The notes under the pieces are model-generated. The model was not told the origin of the DNA. It made no database searches and worked only from the letters and a program-made list of their open reading frames with translations. A program made the position numbers and the translations under genes. From CAWDZK01 sp963726615 (lineage in GTDB: Bacteria; Actinomycetota; Actinomycetes; JACCUZ01), in contig CAVSCX010000021.1 of NCBI GenBank assembly GCA_963726615.1, forward strand, positions 124,001 through 188,000: a stretch of 64,000 nucleotides of DNA, given 5' to 3'. Positions 17,332 to 26,194 of this stretch are shown piece after piece (within the stretch, counting starts at the first letter, position 1; every line of letters starts with the position of its first letter).

Positions 17332-18434
17332 CCACCCTGCAGGCAGCGCTGCCCGCGGACTTCTACGTCGACGACGGGCACTGGGACCGGGAACGGGAGC
17401 AGGTGCTGCACCGGGAGTGGTTCTGCGCCGGCCGGGTCCCCGACCTGGGCGACGGCCCGGCGGTGGCCGTGCTCGATGTCGCCGGGGAGAGCGTCCTCGT
17501 CACGCGGGACGCCGAGGGCGCCCTGCACGCGTTCTACAACGTCTGCCGCCACCGCGGTTCGCAGGTCGTGCCCGTCGACCCGGACGCCGCGGCGCCGGTG
17601 CCCTGCCGGGCGGCGTCGATCCGATGCCCTTACCACTCGTGGACCTACGACCTCGGGGGTCGGCTCCTGCGCGCGCCGCACACCGAGGAGGTCGAGGACT
17701 TCGACCAGGAGCTGTTCGGGCTGCACCCGGTCGGTGTCGACACCTGGGGAGGCTTCCTGTTCCTCCACCTGACGCCGGCCGTGGCGCCGTCGCTGCACGA
17801 GGCTCTCGGCCCGGCCGTGGAGCGGGTCGCGCGGTACCCGCTGGAGAGCCTCGTCGTCGGCGACAGCCTGGTCTACGACGTGCGCGCGAACTACAAGGTG
17901 CTGCTGGAGAACTACAACGAGTGCTACCACTGCGCAGGCGTCCATCCGGAGCTGGTGCGGCTGGTCCCCGCCTTCGGTCGCGGTGGCACGGCCCTCGACT
18001 GGGAAAGTGGCATCCCGCACCGCGAGGGCGCGTGGACCTTCACGGCTACCGGCACCTCCGCCCGGTCGCCGTTCACGGGGCTGGACGAGGAGGAGAAGGT
18101 GCGGCACAAGGGTGAGCTGCTGTACCCGAACCTCATGCTGAGCCTCGCCGCCGATCACGTCGCCGCCTTCACGCTCTGGCCCACCTCGGCCGGGCGCACC
18201 CGGGCCGTGTGCGACCTGCTCTTCGCCCCCGACGAGGCGGCTCGGCCCGGCTTCGACCCCTCGGACGCGGCGGACTTCTGGGACACGGTGAACCGCCAGG
18301 ACTGGGCGGTCTGCGAGTCGGTGCAGCGCGGCATGTCTTCGCGGGCCTACTCGCAGGGGTGGTTCGCGCCGATGGAGGACGCCAGCCTCGACATCCGGCG
18401 GTGGCTGCTGCCGCGGCTGAACGAGCCGTCGTGA
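17328..18434 (+). CDS. Rieske non-heme iron oxygenase, N-demethylase type
   Basis: This 368-residue oxygenase alpha subunit has Rieske ligands Cys73, His75, Cys100 and His103 (CRHRG and CPYHSWTY). The gap between the two pairs (24 residues) is longer than usual because of an Ala/Pro/Asp insertion. The catalytic domain carries NYNECYHCAGVH with iron ligands His201 and His206. The order and the YNECYHC motif match glycine-betaine, stachydrine, carnitine and choline oxygenases (GbcA-like). It would remove an N-methyl group as formaldehyde using electrons from a separate reductase, which is not encoded in the operon. The GTG is coupled to the upstream ATPase stop. Confidence 0.87.
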   Translation: MTTLQAALPADFYVDDGHWDREREQVLHREWFCAGRVPDLGDGPAVAVLDVAGESVLVTRDAEGALHAFYNVCRHRGSQVVPVDPDAAAPVPCRAASIRCPYHSWTYDLGGRLLRAPHTEEVEDFDQELFGLHPVGVDTWGGFLFLHLTPAVAPSLHEALGPAVERVARYPLESLVVGDSLVYDVRANYKVLLENYNECYHCAGVHPELVRLVPAFGRGGTALDWESGIPHREGAWTFTATGTSARSPFTGLDEEEKVRHKGELLYPNLMLSLAADHVAAFTLWPTSAGRTRAVCDLLFAPDEAARPGFDPSDAADFWDTVNRQDWAVCESVQRGMSSRAYSQGWFAPMEDASLDIRRWLLPRLNEPS

Positions 18435-19621
18435 CCGGCGCGACGCCGGTCGACGTCGTCGTGGTCGGCCTCGGCGGTCTGGGCTCCTCGACCGCCTGGC
18501 AGCTCGCCCGCCGCGGTGCGTCGGTCGTCGGGTTCGAGCAGTTCGAGCTCGGCCATGTCCGCGGCGCCTCGCACGACACCTCCCGCATCCTTCGACGCAG
18601 CTATCACACCCCGGCGTACGTCCGGCTGGCCGGCGAGGCGTACGACGACTGGGCACACGTCGAGCGCGAGTCCGGCGAGCGCCTGGTGACCCGCACCGGC
18701 GGGGTCGACCTCTTCCCTCCGGGCGCTGCCATCCCGGCCGACGACTACACCGGCAGCATGCGCGCCGAGGGCGTGCCGTTCGAGACACTCGGCCCGCGCG
18801 ATGTCACGGCCCGGTGGCCGGCCATGCTCGTGCCGGAGGGCACGCTCGCCATTGCGCAGCAGGACACGTCGATCGTGCCCGCCGGGCGGTCGACCCGGGT
18901 GCTGCAGCGGCTCGCGGTCCTTGCCGGTGCCCGGCTGAACGACGAGTCCCCGGTGACCTCGCTGACGGCGCACCACGACGGAACCGTCAGCGTGACGGTG
19001 GCCGGGCGGGCAGGCGGGACCTACCTGGCCAGGCATGTCGTGCTCACGGCCGACGCCTGGACCAACCAGCTGCTGGCGTTCCTGGGGACGTCACTGCCGC
19101 TCACGGTGACGCAGGAGCAGGTGACGTACTTCGCCCCGCCCTTGCCAGATCGCTTCTCGGCCGAGTCGTTGCCGGTGTGGATCTGGATGGACGACCCGTC
19201 GTACTACGGCTTCCCCACGTACGACGAGGCGGGCACGGGGGCGCTCGTCAAGGCGGGCCAGGACGTGGGGGGAGCGGTCACGACGGCCGACTCACGCTCC
19301 TTCGTCCCGGACCCGGGCGCCGAGCGCCGGCTGGCCCGGTTCGTGCACGGGCTGCTCCCCGGGGTCGGCGCAGCGGCCCGGACCGTGACCTGCCTGTACA
19401 CCCTCACGCCGGACCGCGACTTCGTCGTCGGACCGGTCCCCGGGCACGAGTCGGTCCTGGTGGCCTTGGGGGCAGGGCACGGCTTCAAGTTCGCGCCGAC
19501 GGTCGGCCGCGTCCTCGCCGACCTGGTGACCTCCGGTGCCACGTCCTCGGGCATCGCGGCGTTCGCACCGGACCGGCCGGCTCTGCTCGAGGCCGGGCAC
19601 CCGACGAGCTGGCTGGTCTGA
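18431..19621 (+). CDS. soxA: Monomeric sarcosine oxidase / N-methyl amino acid oxidase
   Basis: This 396-residue flavoenzyme oxidatively demethylates sarcosine or a similar secondary amine, giving glycine, formaldehyde and H2O2. The FAD-binding GLGGLGSSTAWQLARRG is at about 13-29, HDTSRILRRSYH follows, and TCLYTLTPDRDFVVG near residue 320 contains Cys321 at the position of the covalent flavin link in monomeric sarcosine oxidase. The length matches that family. The GTG overlaps the Rieske stop as GTGA. Next to a Rieske N-demethylase it would take the product of earlier demethylations. N-methyltryptophan oxidase is the closest alternative. Confidence 0.85.
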   Translation: MTGATPVDVVVVGLGGLGSSTAWQLARRGASVVGFEQFELGHVRGASHDTSRILRRSYHTPAYVRLAGEAYDDWAHVERESGERLVTRTGGVDLFPPGAAIPADDYTGSMRAEGVPFETLGPRDVTARWPAMLVPEGTLAIAQQDTSIVPAGRSTRVLQRLAVLAGARLNDESPVTSLTAHHDGTVSVTVAGRAGGTYLARHVVLTADAWTNQLLAFLGTSLPLTVTQEQVTYFAPPLPDRFSAESLPVWIWMDDPSYYGFPTYDEAGTGALVKAGQDVGGAVTTADSRSFVPDPGAERRLARFVHGLLPGVGAAARTVTCLYTLTPDRDFVVGPVPGHESVLVALGAGHGFKFAPTVGRVLADLVTSGATSSGIAAFAPDRPALLEAGHPTSWLV

Positions 19622-19629
19622 CCGGCGCT

Positions 19630-20235
19630 CTACCGGCGCAGCGTGGCGGGATCGAGGCCGAGCTCGGCGGCGGCCGCGTTGCGCACCCAGGACGTGACCT
19701 GTCGCCGCGTGAGCACGCCGGTGTGCACGGTGGCCTGCACCGCCAGGCCGTCCAGCAGCGCGGTGATGCGCCAGGCCGCGGCCCCGGGGTCGGCGCAGGT
19801 CATCTCGCCCCGTGCGACGCCGTCGGTGATGACGGTGGCCACCGCGTCCTTCCACCGGACGTCGAGGCGCTGCGACACCTCCGCCATCTCCGGGGTGCGC
19901 AGGGACGCCGCCCACGCGTCGATCCACAGCGGCCAGCCGGCGGCAGACTCCTCGGGGCCGTAGTAGGCGAGGATCCTGGCCAGCCGGCGGACGGCGCTGC
20001 CGGTCCCTTGTGCGGCGGCGTCGAGCCGCTCGAGGTCGCGTTCCGCGGCGTAGGCGAACGCCTGCGACAGCAGCGCGTCCTTCGAGTCGAAGTGGTAGAA
20101 GACGAGCCCGGTGCTGATGCCGAGCCGGCCGGCGACGTCCGCCACTCGGGTGCTGGCGAAGCCGCGCTCGGTGACCTCCTCGACGGTGGCGCGCAGGATC
20201 TCGTCGCGCCGCACCTCGACCTTCCGCCGGCTCAT
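19630..20235 (-). CDS. TetR-family regulator, BetI-like
   Basis: This 201-residue repressor has an N-terminal helix-turn-helix (FASTRVADVAGRLGISTGLV, about 26-45, then FYHFDSKDALL). The ligand domain has the pattern seen in BetI-type TetR proteins (AYYGPEESAAGWPLWIDAW, about 89-107). It is convergent with the sarcosine oxidase gene (8 nt between stops). Its place next to an N-methyl amine operon makes that operon the probable target, with choline, betaine or the transported substrate as inducer. Confidence 0.85.
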   Translation of the reverse strand: MSRRKVEVRRDEILRATVEEVTERGFASTRVADVAGRLGISTGLVFYHFDSKDALLSQAFAYAAERDLERLDAAAQGTGSAVRRLARILAYYGPEESAAGWPLWIDAWAASLRTPEMAEVSQRLDVRWKDAVATVITDGVARGEMTCADPGAAAWRITALLDGLAVQATVHTGVLTRRQVTSWVRNAAAAELGLDPATLRR

Positions 20236-20241
20236 GCCCGG

Positions 20242-20247
20242 ACCCTA
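20242..20247 (-). promoter_or_regulatory. -10 box of leaderless tetR gene
   Basis: On the minus strand TAGGGT ends 6 nt before the ATG at 20235; no ribosome binding site is present in the gap. Confidence 0.5.
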
Positions 20248-20270
20248 GTTCCAGGAGGCATGCGCGAGCC

Positions 20271-20669
20271 TCAGGGGCTGGCGCCGGCCGCGAGCCGGCG
20301 CAGGAGCTCGGCGGCCCGCGGACCGTCGTCGTACGGCACGAAGAGGTGGTCGTGGTACCAGCCGGCGATCACGTTGCAGCTCAACCCGGCTTCCGCGAGC
20401 ACGGTGGTGAAGGCTGCAGTGAGGCCGACGGCTGCCAGCGACGAGTGCACCCGGAGCGTGATCCGGGCCGCGACGTGGTCGGGGACGAGCCCCAGCCGGG
20501 CGGCGTCCTCCTCGATCAGGACGAGCGTGGTCCCCTCGTCCTCCCGGACCACGGCGAACGGCACGACCTCCGACGGCGGATCGTCGACCGTCACGAAGAC
20601 GTAGCGGTCGGGAAGCAGGTCGGGCTCCATCGTCGCGAGCAGGACCGCGAGGTCGCTCTCGCCGGCCAC
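20271..20669 (-). CDS. ACT-domain-like protein
   Basis: This 132-residue protein looks like a tandem ACT fold. The first half has YVFVTVDDPPSE and FAVVREDEGTTLVL; the second has ITLRVHSSLAAVGLTAAFTT, then LAEAGLSCNVIAGWYHDHLFVP, which is the aspartokinase-type ACT pattern. Such stand-alone proteins probably bind amino acids. The GTG at 20669 begins one base after the amidohydrolase stop, so the two are coupled; an upstream start would need a long overlap. Confidence 0.72.
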   Translation of the reverse strand: MAGESDLAVLLATMEPDLLPDRYVFVTVDDPPSEVVPFAVVREDEGTTLVLIEEDAARLGLVPDHVAARITLRVHSSLAAVGLTAAFTTVLAEAGLSCNVIAGWYHDHLFVPYDDGPRAAELLRRLAAGASP

Positions 20670-20670
20670 C

Positions 20671-21912
20671 TCAGGCCACCGGGTCCGCGGTGCCGGCGCG
20701 CAGCCGGCGGACTGCGACCTCAGCGAGCCAGGCCGCCGCATCGGCAAGCACCGAGTCGTCGAACGCGGCTCGCGGCGAGTGGTTGTCCGGCGCGTTCTCG
20801 TGGTCGTCGACGGGGCAGGCGCCCAGGTTGAGGTAGGCGCCGGGGACTCGGTCGAGGACGAAGGACATGTCCTCGGCGCCGAGCTCGGGCTGGTCCATCA
20901 GGGTGTGGCTGTCGGCGCCGAAGAGGTCCGTGACCACCTCCCGGGCGAGCTCGTGCTCGGTCTCGTCGTTGACGGTGACCGGGTAGCCGAGCCGGTAGTC
21001 GACCTCTGCCTGCAGGCCGTGCGCATCGGCGATGCCGTGGACCAGGCGCTCGACGTCGTGCCGAACCTTCGTGCGAGCGCTCGGGGAGAGGCTGCGCACG
21101 GTCGCGTCGAACTCGGCGTCGTCCGGGATGATGTTCTCCTTGGTTCCCGCCGCGAACCGGCCCACGGTGACCACGACGGGGTCGAAGACGTCGAAACCGC
21201 GGGTGACCAGGGATTGCAGGGCGAGGATCATCTCGCAGGCGGCCGGGACGGGGTCGTGGGCTCGGTGCGGCTGCGAGCCGTGACCGCCCCGCCCGACGAC
21301 TCGCACCCGCACCTCGTCGGCCGCGGCGTAGACCGGGCCCGGCCGGCTGTACCACTGGCCGCGCGGGTACTCCGAGGATGCGACGTGCAGAGCGTAGGCG
21401 GCGTCCACGGGGCGGCCGGCGGCGTCCAGCAGGCCCTCGGCGATCATCGGCTCGGCGCCACCGGGACCCTCCTCGCCGGGCTGGAACATCAGCACGACGT
21501 CGCCGGCGAGCTCGTCCCGACGGGCCAGCAGGATCCGCGCGGCACCGACCAGCCCGGCCATGTGCAGGTCGTGGCCGCAGGCGTGCATGACGCCGGGGTG
21601 CCTGGACGCGTAGCCGACCGGGACCTCCTCGGTGACAGGTAGCGCGTCCATGTCGCCGCGGAGCAGGACGACGGGACCGGCGTCCGCACCCGGAGCCCCG
21701 CCGCGGATGACCGCGGTGATCGAGGAGAGCGCCGAGCCAGTGCTGATCTCGAGGCCGTCGAGCTGTCGCAGCTCCCGCAGCAGCACCGCCTGGGTGAGCG
21801 GGAGGTGGTTGCCGATCTCCGGGATGCCGTGCAGCTCGCGGCGCAGCGTGATCAGGTCGGGTGCGAGCTGCCTGGCGAGCCCGAGGGTGTCGGTCGTGCT
21901 CTCGACTGTCAC
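20671..21912 (-). CDS. M20-family amidohydrolase
   Basis: This 413-residue metallo-amidohydrolase removes acyl or amino-acid groups from amides. It has LRRELHGIPEIG at the N-terminus, LLRGDMDALPV, the metal-binding MHACGHDLHMAG, the catalytic QPGEEGPGG, the dimerisation domain with GRGGHGSQPH, and HSPRAAFDDS at the end. This is the aminoacylase/IAA-amino-acid hydrolase subgroup. The GTG at 21912 is preferred because a TAGACT box lies 8 nt upstream; a longer form from GTG at 21951 adds 13 residues with no family similarity. It forms an operon with the ACT protein. Confidence 0.88.
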   Translation of the reverse strand: MTVESTTDTLGLARQLAPDLITLRRELHGIPEIGNHLPLTQAVLLRELRQLDGLEISTGSALSSITAVIRGGAPGADAGPVVLLRGDMDALPVTEEVPVGYASRHPGVMHACGHDLHMAGLVGAARILLARRDELAGDVVLMFQPGEEGPGGAEPMIAEGLLDAAGRPVDAAYALHVASSEYPRGQWYSRPGPVYAAADEVRVRVVGRGGHGSQPHRAHDPVPAACEMILALQSLVTRGFDVFDPVVVTVGRFAAGTKENIIPDDAEFDATVRSLSPSARTKVRHDVERLVHGIADAHGLQAEVDYRLGYPVTVNDETEHELAREVVTDLFGADSHTLMDQPELGAEDMSFVLDRVPGAYLNLGACPVDDHENAPDNHSPRAAFDDSVLADAAAWLAEVAVRRLRAGTADPVA

Positions 21913-21920
21913 GACGCCGG

Positions 21921-21926
21921 AGTCTA
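21921..21926 (-). promoter_or_regulatory. -10 box of leaderless amidohydrolase gene
   Basis: On the minus strand TAGACT ends 8 nt before the GTG at 21912. A TGACCT 18 nt further upstream is a plausible -35. Confidence 0.5.
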
Positions 21927-21996
21927 GGAGAGGCGCCGAGCCCGAGGTCACGTGCCGGTTGACGCGGTCGCCGGCCGAGGGTGAACCGGCGGGCGC

Positions 21997-22650
21997 TTAC
22001 GGCGCCGTCCGGGTCGGCAATGACCGTGTGCTTGCGGAGGCGAACCCGAGCCAGCTGTGTCGGTTGCCGGCCCAGCACCAGCCGACCTTGGGTGCGTCGC
22101 GGTTGGCGCGCCCGTCTCGTCCCGTGCCGTTGCTGATCCACAGGGCCGGGACTCGCGCGTCGGCGGTGCCGTTCGGCTTGAGTCTGCGGACGCCTACGGT
22201 CATGAAGCAGTGATTGCGTGTCAGGGCGGTGGGTTGCTGGATCAGCCAGAAGATCCCCTCAGTGAGGGTGAGCGGGGTGCGCCCGGCCGTGACGATCGCC
22301 GGAAGCGCCTCGTCGGGCGACCAGTTGGACCACTCCTCTCCTCGCTGGAGGTCGTGGACCAGGTAGAGCCCGTCGTCGGGCGGTCGGGCGACCTCGATGG
22401 GCCGGAACTGGTCGACATCGATCATGTCCTCGACCACGAAACCTATCTTGCCGTCGCGACGCAGGAACGGCACCAGCGCCGACGCCGGGATCCGGTCGGG
22501 ATGGAGCACCAGCAAGGCACCGGTCGCGGCATGGGCCGCAGCCTGACGGACCTCGGCGGCGGTGAGGCCGCTGCAGGTGTCCAGCCCCAAGGCGATGAGC
22601 CGCTCCGCCTGGTCCACCGGGGCGGGGAGAACGTCGAGATCAGCTGTCAC
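21997..22650 (-). CDS. Conserved hypothetical protein (resembles DUF5701)
   Basis: This 217-residue soluble protein has QAERLIALGL near the N-terminus, a central GKIGFVVEDMIDVDQF and the C-terminal GWCWAGNRHSWLGFASAS. These features look like the actinobacterial DUF5701 family, whose function is unknown; the family name is from memory. A GAGGGGG ribosome binding site precedes the GTG. It is monocistronic, 45 nt before the amidohydrolase region. Confidence 0.7.
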   Translation of the reverse strand: MTADLDVLPAPVDQAERLIALGLDTCSGLTAAEVRQAAAHAATGALLVLHPDRIPASALVPFLRRDGKIGFVVEDMIDVDQFRPIEVARPPDDGLYLVHDLQRGEEWSNWSPDEALPAIVTAGRTPLTLTEGIFWLIQQPTALTRNHCFMTVGVRRLKPNGTADARVPALWISNGTGRDGRANRDAPKVGWCWAGNRHSWLGFASASTRSLPTRTAP

Positions 22651-22744
22651 GGGCTGGCCCCCTCAGGTAGCCGCTGCTCCTGGCCAACGGCCCGGACCGC
22701 GGACCTGTTCCCTGCGTCCCGGCAGCACGACGCGGCATCAACGA

Positions 22745-23248
22745 TCAGTGCGGAGTCCAGGCGGGCTGCCGTCTGGTCGGCCCGGCCAGCGCCTCGAGCA
22801 GGTCGACCACGGCCCGCAGCGGCAGCGTCGCGTCGATCTCGGTCGTCGCCGTCGCGCGCAGAAGCGGTTCGACCGTCCGGAGGTGCTCCAGGACGAGAGC
22901 GCGCTCGTGCAGGCTCTTGCCGTAGGGGTTGGTCTTCCGGGCGGCGAGCCGCGCCAGCAGGACCTCGGCCGGCGCGCTGAGCAGCACGACGTGGTCCAGC
23001 AGGGGATAGAACCGGCCCTGGTTCTGCGACGTGCCGGCCACGAACAGCGCGCCGTCCCGGTGCTCCGTGAGCAGCTGCCGGACAGGGTCCTCGCGCCACA
23101 TCCAGTCGGCCGACCCGTCGGGCAGCCTGACGTGCTCGCTCCACCCGTCGCCGTCGGTGTCGACCACCCGGTGCCCACGCTCGGCCAGCACCTGCAACGC
23201 ACTCGACTTGCCGGTGCCGGACATCCCGGTGACCAGGACCTTCGTCAC
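22745..23248 (-). CDS. P-loop nucleotide-binding (kinase-like) protein
   Basis: This 167-residue protein has Walker A GMSGTGKSS (8-16) and an adenylate/shikimate-kinase-like layout: RVVDTDGDGW after strand 2, FVAGTSQNQGRFYPLLDHVV with a Walker-B-like strand, and an Arg-rich lid (ARLAARKTNPYGK). It probably phosphorylates a small molecule, but the substrate is unknown. The GTG lies 7 nt behind a TACGCT box and has no ribosome binding site. Confidence 0.78.
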   Translation of the reverse strand: MTKVLVTGMSGTGKSSALQVLAERGHRVVDTDGDGWSEHVRLPDGSADWMWREDPVRQLLTEHRDGALFVAGTSQNQGRFYPLLDHVVLLSAPAEVLLARLAARKTNPYGKSLHERALVLEHLRTVEPLLRATATTEIDATLPLRAVVDLLEALAGPTRRQPAWTPH

Positions 23249-23255
23249 CCGCCCG

Positions 23256-23261
23256 AGCGTA
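23256..23261 (-). promoter_or_regulatory. -10 box of leaderless P-loop gene
   Basis: On the minus strand TACGCT ends 7 nt before the GTG at 23248. Confidence 0.45.
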
Positions 23262-23283
23262 GGGGGCGGTTAAATGCCTGGAC

Positions 23284-24030
23284 TCAGGCGAGCGCCTCGC
23301 GCAACAGAGCCGTCGTCTCGTCCGGGCGCTCGAGGGAGGGCAGGTGCCCGGCCCAGGGCAGCTCGACGAGCCGGGCATCCGGTATCTGTCGGGCCAGCTC
23401 GCGCGCGGTGGCGCCGAAGAAGTCGAGGTCGTGGGCGCCGAACACCACCCACACCGGCATCGTCAGCCGATCGATGACGACGTCGATCTCGTAGCCGTCG
23501 GCGTTGCCGGCAGCCAGCTGGACGTCGAACGCCCGGCGCTGCATCTCGTGCACCAGCTCGGTCGCGGCGGCATCCGCCTCGGGTCCGAGCCAGGTCCGGA
23601 CGTTGAGCTCGGTCGCTCCGCTGACGTCGCCGGCCTCCAGCAGGCGGTCCTCCTCCGCGCCGAACGCCCGTACGGAAGCAGTCGGCTCCAGCAGCGGCGC
23701 GGACGCTGCGAGAAGCACGAGGCGGGTGACCCGTTCGGGGACCGCCGAGGCCACCTGCAGCGCCACCCCGCCTCCGTGCGAGGCGCCGACAAGCGCGAAC
23801 GTCTCCACCTCGAGCTCGTCGAGCAGCGCGATCACGTCCTCCGCGTCGCAGTAGGCCTCGCCTGCCGCCACGGGGCTCCGGCCGAAGCCACGGAAGTCGC
23901 ATCGCACGACCCGGTGGTCCGTCGCCAGGGCCACCGCCTGCGCGTCCCACATCCGCAGGTCAGCGACGCCGGCGTGGAGGAGCACGACGACGGGACCGGA
24001 TCCCTCGACCAGGTGGTGCAGTGATGGCAT
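23284..24030 (-). CDS. Alpha/beta hydrolase
   Basis: This 248-residue enzyme has the canonical fold: VVLLHAG oxyanion region, CDFRGFGRS, the nucleophile elbow GASHGG (Ser84), an acid in FGAHDLDFF and the His in WAGHLPSLE. The closest textbook relatives are 3-oxoadipate enol-lactonase and similar C-C or ester hydrolases; the substrate cannot be told. It has no signal peptide. Confidence 0.85.
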   Translation of the reverse strand: MPSLHHLVEGSGPVVVLLHAGVADLRMWDAQAVALATDHRVVRCDFRGFGRSPVAAGEAYCDAEDVIALLDELEVETFALVGASHGGGVALQVASAVPERVTRLVLLAASAPLLEPTASVRAFGAEEDRLLEAGDVSGATELNVRTWLGPEADAAATELVHEMQRRAFDVQLAAGNADGYEIDVVIDRLTMPVWVVFGAHDLDFFGATARELARQIPDARLVELPWAGHLPSLERPDETTALLREALA

Positions 24031-24085
24031 CGGTCGACCCTGTCACCGACGCGCGGTCGCGTCACCCCGATATGCCCGGCGCGAC

Positions 24086-25471
24086 TCACGTGAGGATCGG
24101 CCTTGTCTGTTTGAGGTAGGTCAGGCCGAGCGGTGAGGTCCAGGTCTTGGTGCGGGTGGCGGGGTCGTAGCTGAGCTTCCAGCGGCCGTGGGTCTTGGCG
24201 TTGTGGTGCTGGCGGCAGAGCGGTCCGAGGTTGAGGCGCACGGTCCGCCCGCCGCGGCCGGCGCGGTAGGCCTGGACGTGGTCGCAGTCGCAGCCGGCGG
24301 CGGGGTGGTTGCAGCCGGGGAACCCGCAGGTCTGGTCGCGGGCGGCGATGTATCCGCGGAGCCGGTCGGAGGGGCGGTAGGTGCGGGCGCCGCGGTCCAG
24401 CAGCTGCCCGGTGTGGGGTTCGACGACCCATCTGACCCAGTCGCGGTCGGCGGCCATCCGGCGGGCGAGGTCAGCCGGGACCGCGCCGTAGCCGGGCAGG
24501 TGGCCGGGGTTGTCCGCCAGGCGCAGCGCGGTGGGCAGGTCGAGCACGACGGCGGCGGTCTGCGCGCCGCCGCACGTGCAGCGCGGCAGCCGGTGGCCGG
24601 TGTGCTGCGTGGTGACGGCGGCGGTTCCGGCGGCGAAGGCAGCACCGTCCGCCGCGATCGAGACGTCGGCTGCCGGGGGACGGCCGAGGATCGCGTCGAC
24701 GACAAGGTCGACGCGCAGCGCGTCCAGGCCGGGGTCGTCCAGCCCGGCGGCGACCCGGGCGGCCTGCACGGCCCTGGCCCGGGCGGTGGTCCGGGCCCAC
24801 ATCTCGGTCTCGGTGCCGGCGTCCAGCGGCAGGTACCAGCCGGTGCGCCCGTCGCGGTCCGGGACCCGCTCGACCCGCCGCTGCTGGTGCTGGCTGTGGG
24901 CGCGCGCCGCGGCGGCGGCCGGGTCGACCCGCACGACCGCGTCCCGCAGGGCGCGGCGGGTCTCGGCCGGGGTCTGGACCGGCATCACCGGCAGCACCTG
25001 GGCCTCGACCGCGGCGGCGGTGGCGTCGTCGAGTCCCTCGGTCTCCCGGGACAGGTGGGTGGCGTGCAGGTTGGTGATCCGCCCGGTGTGCAGCGCCTCG
25101 AGGGTGGCCGGGAACCGGTCCCGCAGGTCCAGCGCGACCCGGACCCGGGCCGAGGCGGTCACCGGCGACTGGCGCAGCGCTGCCGCGATCTCGTGCCGGG
25201 CCTCGTGCGGGTGCAGCCCCAGCGCCTCGGTCGCGTCGGAGATCGCGGCGACGGTGTCCTGGGCCACGGCGGCGACCTTGGCCGCGACCCGCTCGGCCAG
25301 GCGGAGGTAGGCCACCAGCCGGTCGGCGTCCAGCCCCGCCGCGCCGACCGCCTCCAGCAGCGCCGCCAGCTCGGACACCGTCCCGTCCAGCTGCAGGTCC
25401 AGCGCCACGAGCTCCGGCCCCTCGGCGCGGTCGACCAACGCCTCGACCAGGTCCAGCGCGCTGTAGGTCAT
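24086..25471 (-). CDS. DUF222 / HNH endonuclease domain protein (13E12 type)
   Basis: This 461-residue protein has the long helical DUF222 region (about 1-300) typical of the 13E12 repeat family. A C-terminal HNH motif follows, with CGFPGCNHPAAGCDCDHV, then LCRQHHNAKTHGRW (about 385-435). The Cys pairs bind the structural metal and the His/Asn residues form the nuclease centre. Such genes are multicopy in many actinobacteria and are thought to be selfish or mobile-associated, but no element ends are visible here. The ATG lies 7 nt behind a TAGGGT box. Confidence 0.87.
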   Translation of the reverse strand: MTYSALDLVEALVDRAEGPELVALDLQLDGTVSELAALLEAVGAAGLDADRLVAYLRLAERVAAKVAAVAQDTVAAISDATEALGLHPHEARHEIAAALRQSPVTASARVRVALDLRDRFPATLEALHTGRITNLHATHLSRETEGLDDATAAAVEAQVLPVMPVQTPAETRRALRDAVVRVDPAAAAARAHSQHQQRRVERVPDRDGRTGWYLPLDAGTETEMWARTTARARAVQAARVAAGLDDPGLDALRVDLVVDAILGRPPAADVSIAADGAAFAAGTAAVTTQHTGHRLPRCTCGGAQTAAVVLDLPTALRLADNPGHLPGYGAVPADLARRMAADRDWVRWVVEPHTGQLLDRGARTYRPSDRLRGYIAARDQTCGFPGCNHPAAGCDCDHVQAYRAGRGGRTVRLNLGPLCRQHHNAKTHGRWKLSYDPATRTKTWTSPLGLTYLKQTRPILT

Positions 25472-25478
25472 ACGGCAA

Positions 25479-25484
25479 ACCCTA
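25479..25484 (-). promoter_or_regulatory. -10 box of leaderless DUF222/HNH gene
   Basis: On the minus strand TAGGGT ends 7 nt before the ATG at 25471, with no ribosome binding site. Confidence 0.5.
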
Positions 25485-25614
25485 CGAGCGACCCCGGACA
25501 CAAACCCTGCCGACCGAGCGCTCGGAAACCCATGGCACGCAACGCCTTCGGCGGGCACCCACCGTTCCGGGCGAGCGACTGCCACCGGACTGCCGGACGT
25601 CGCTGCTCCACCGA

Positions 25615-26130
25615 TCAGGAGCGCCGGAGCTCGTCGGCGAGCAGGTCCATCAGCAGGCCGTCGTGCCACTCGCCGGTGGACGGGTCGCGCTCGTAGCGCC
25701 GCATCACCCCGATCGGCCGGAAGCCCACAGACGCGTAGCACCGGATCGCCGCCGTGTTGTCCGCAGCCGGGTCGATGACGATGCGGTGGTGCCCGAGGTG
25801 GTCCACCAGGTGGCGAGCGACAGCGGCCACGGCGTCCCGGCCGATGCCCTGACCGTGGACAGCCGGGTCGACGAACAGGTCGATCGAGGCGTGCCGGTAC
25901 ATCGGCTCGTCCTCCTCGCCGTACTGCACCATGCCGCGGACGACGTCGTCGACGAGGATCGCGAAGCGCACCGAGGTCGGGTCGTCGTCGGGCCAGCCGG
26001 CGGAGGCGGCCTCGTCGCCCCACCGGGCGCGCACCTCGGGGGTGGCGAGGATCCGCCGGAGCTCCGGGACGTGGGTGGCGGTCACCGGCTCCAGGACGAC
26101 CGTGCTGCCGTGCAGAGACCTGGACCTCAT
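25615..26130 (-). CDS. GNAT-family N-acetyltransferase
   Basis: This 171-residue acetyltransferase has the acetyl-CoA loop in FVDPAVHGQGIGRDA, the strand HHRIVIDPAADNTAAIRCYASVGF split over motif A and B, and a final GEWHDGLLMDLL. This arrangement resembles AAC(6')-Ib-like and RimJ-type enzymes, so an aminoglycoside or N-terminal substrate is possible. The ATG at 26130 is chosen because GAGG lies 9-12 nt upstream; a longer frame starts at 26190 without a site. Confidence 0.82.
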   Translation of the reverse strand: MRSRSLHGSTVVLEPVTATHVPELRRILATPEVRARWGDEAASAGWPDDDPTSVRFAILVDDVVRGMVQYGEEDEPMYRHASIDLFVDPAVHGQGIGRDAVAAVARHLVDHLGHHRIVIDPAADNTAAIRCYASVGFRPIGVMRRYERDPSTGEWHDGLLMDLLADELRRS

Positions 26131-26194
26131 CACCCGATCCTCGGCGAGGACGCGTCGGCTGTCAGGCCGATATCTGCCACCAGTGGTCACCGGC

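Noticed and set aside
24086..25471. DUF222/HNH gene as part of a mobile element or intron
   Set aside because: No terminal repeats, integrase, duplicated target or intron structure was found on either side.
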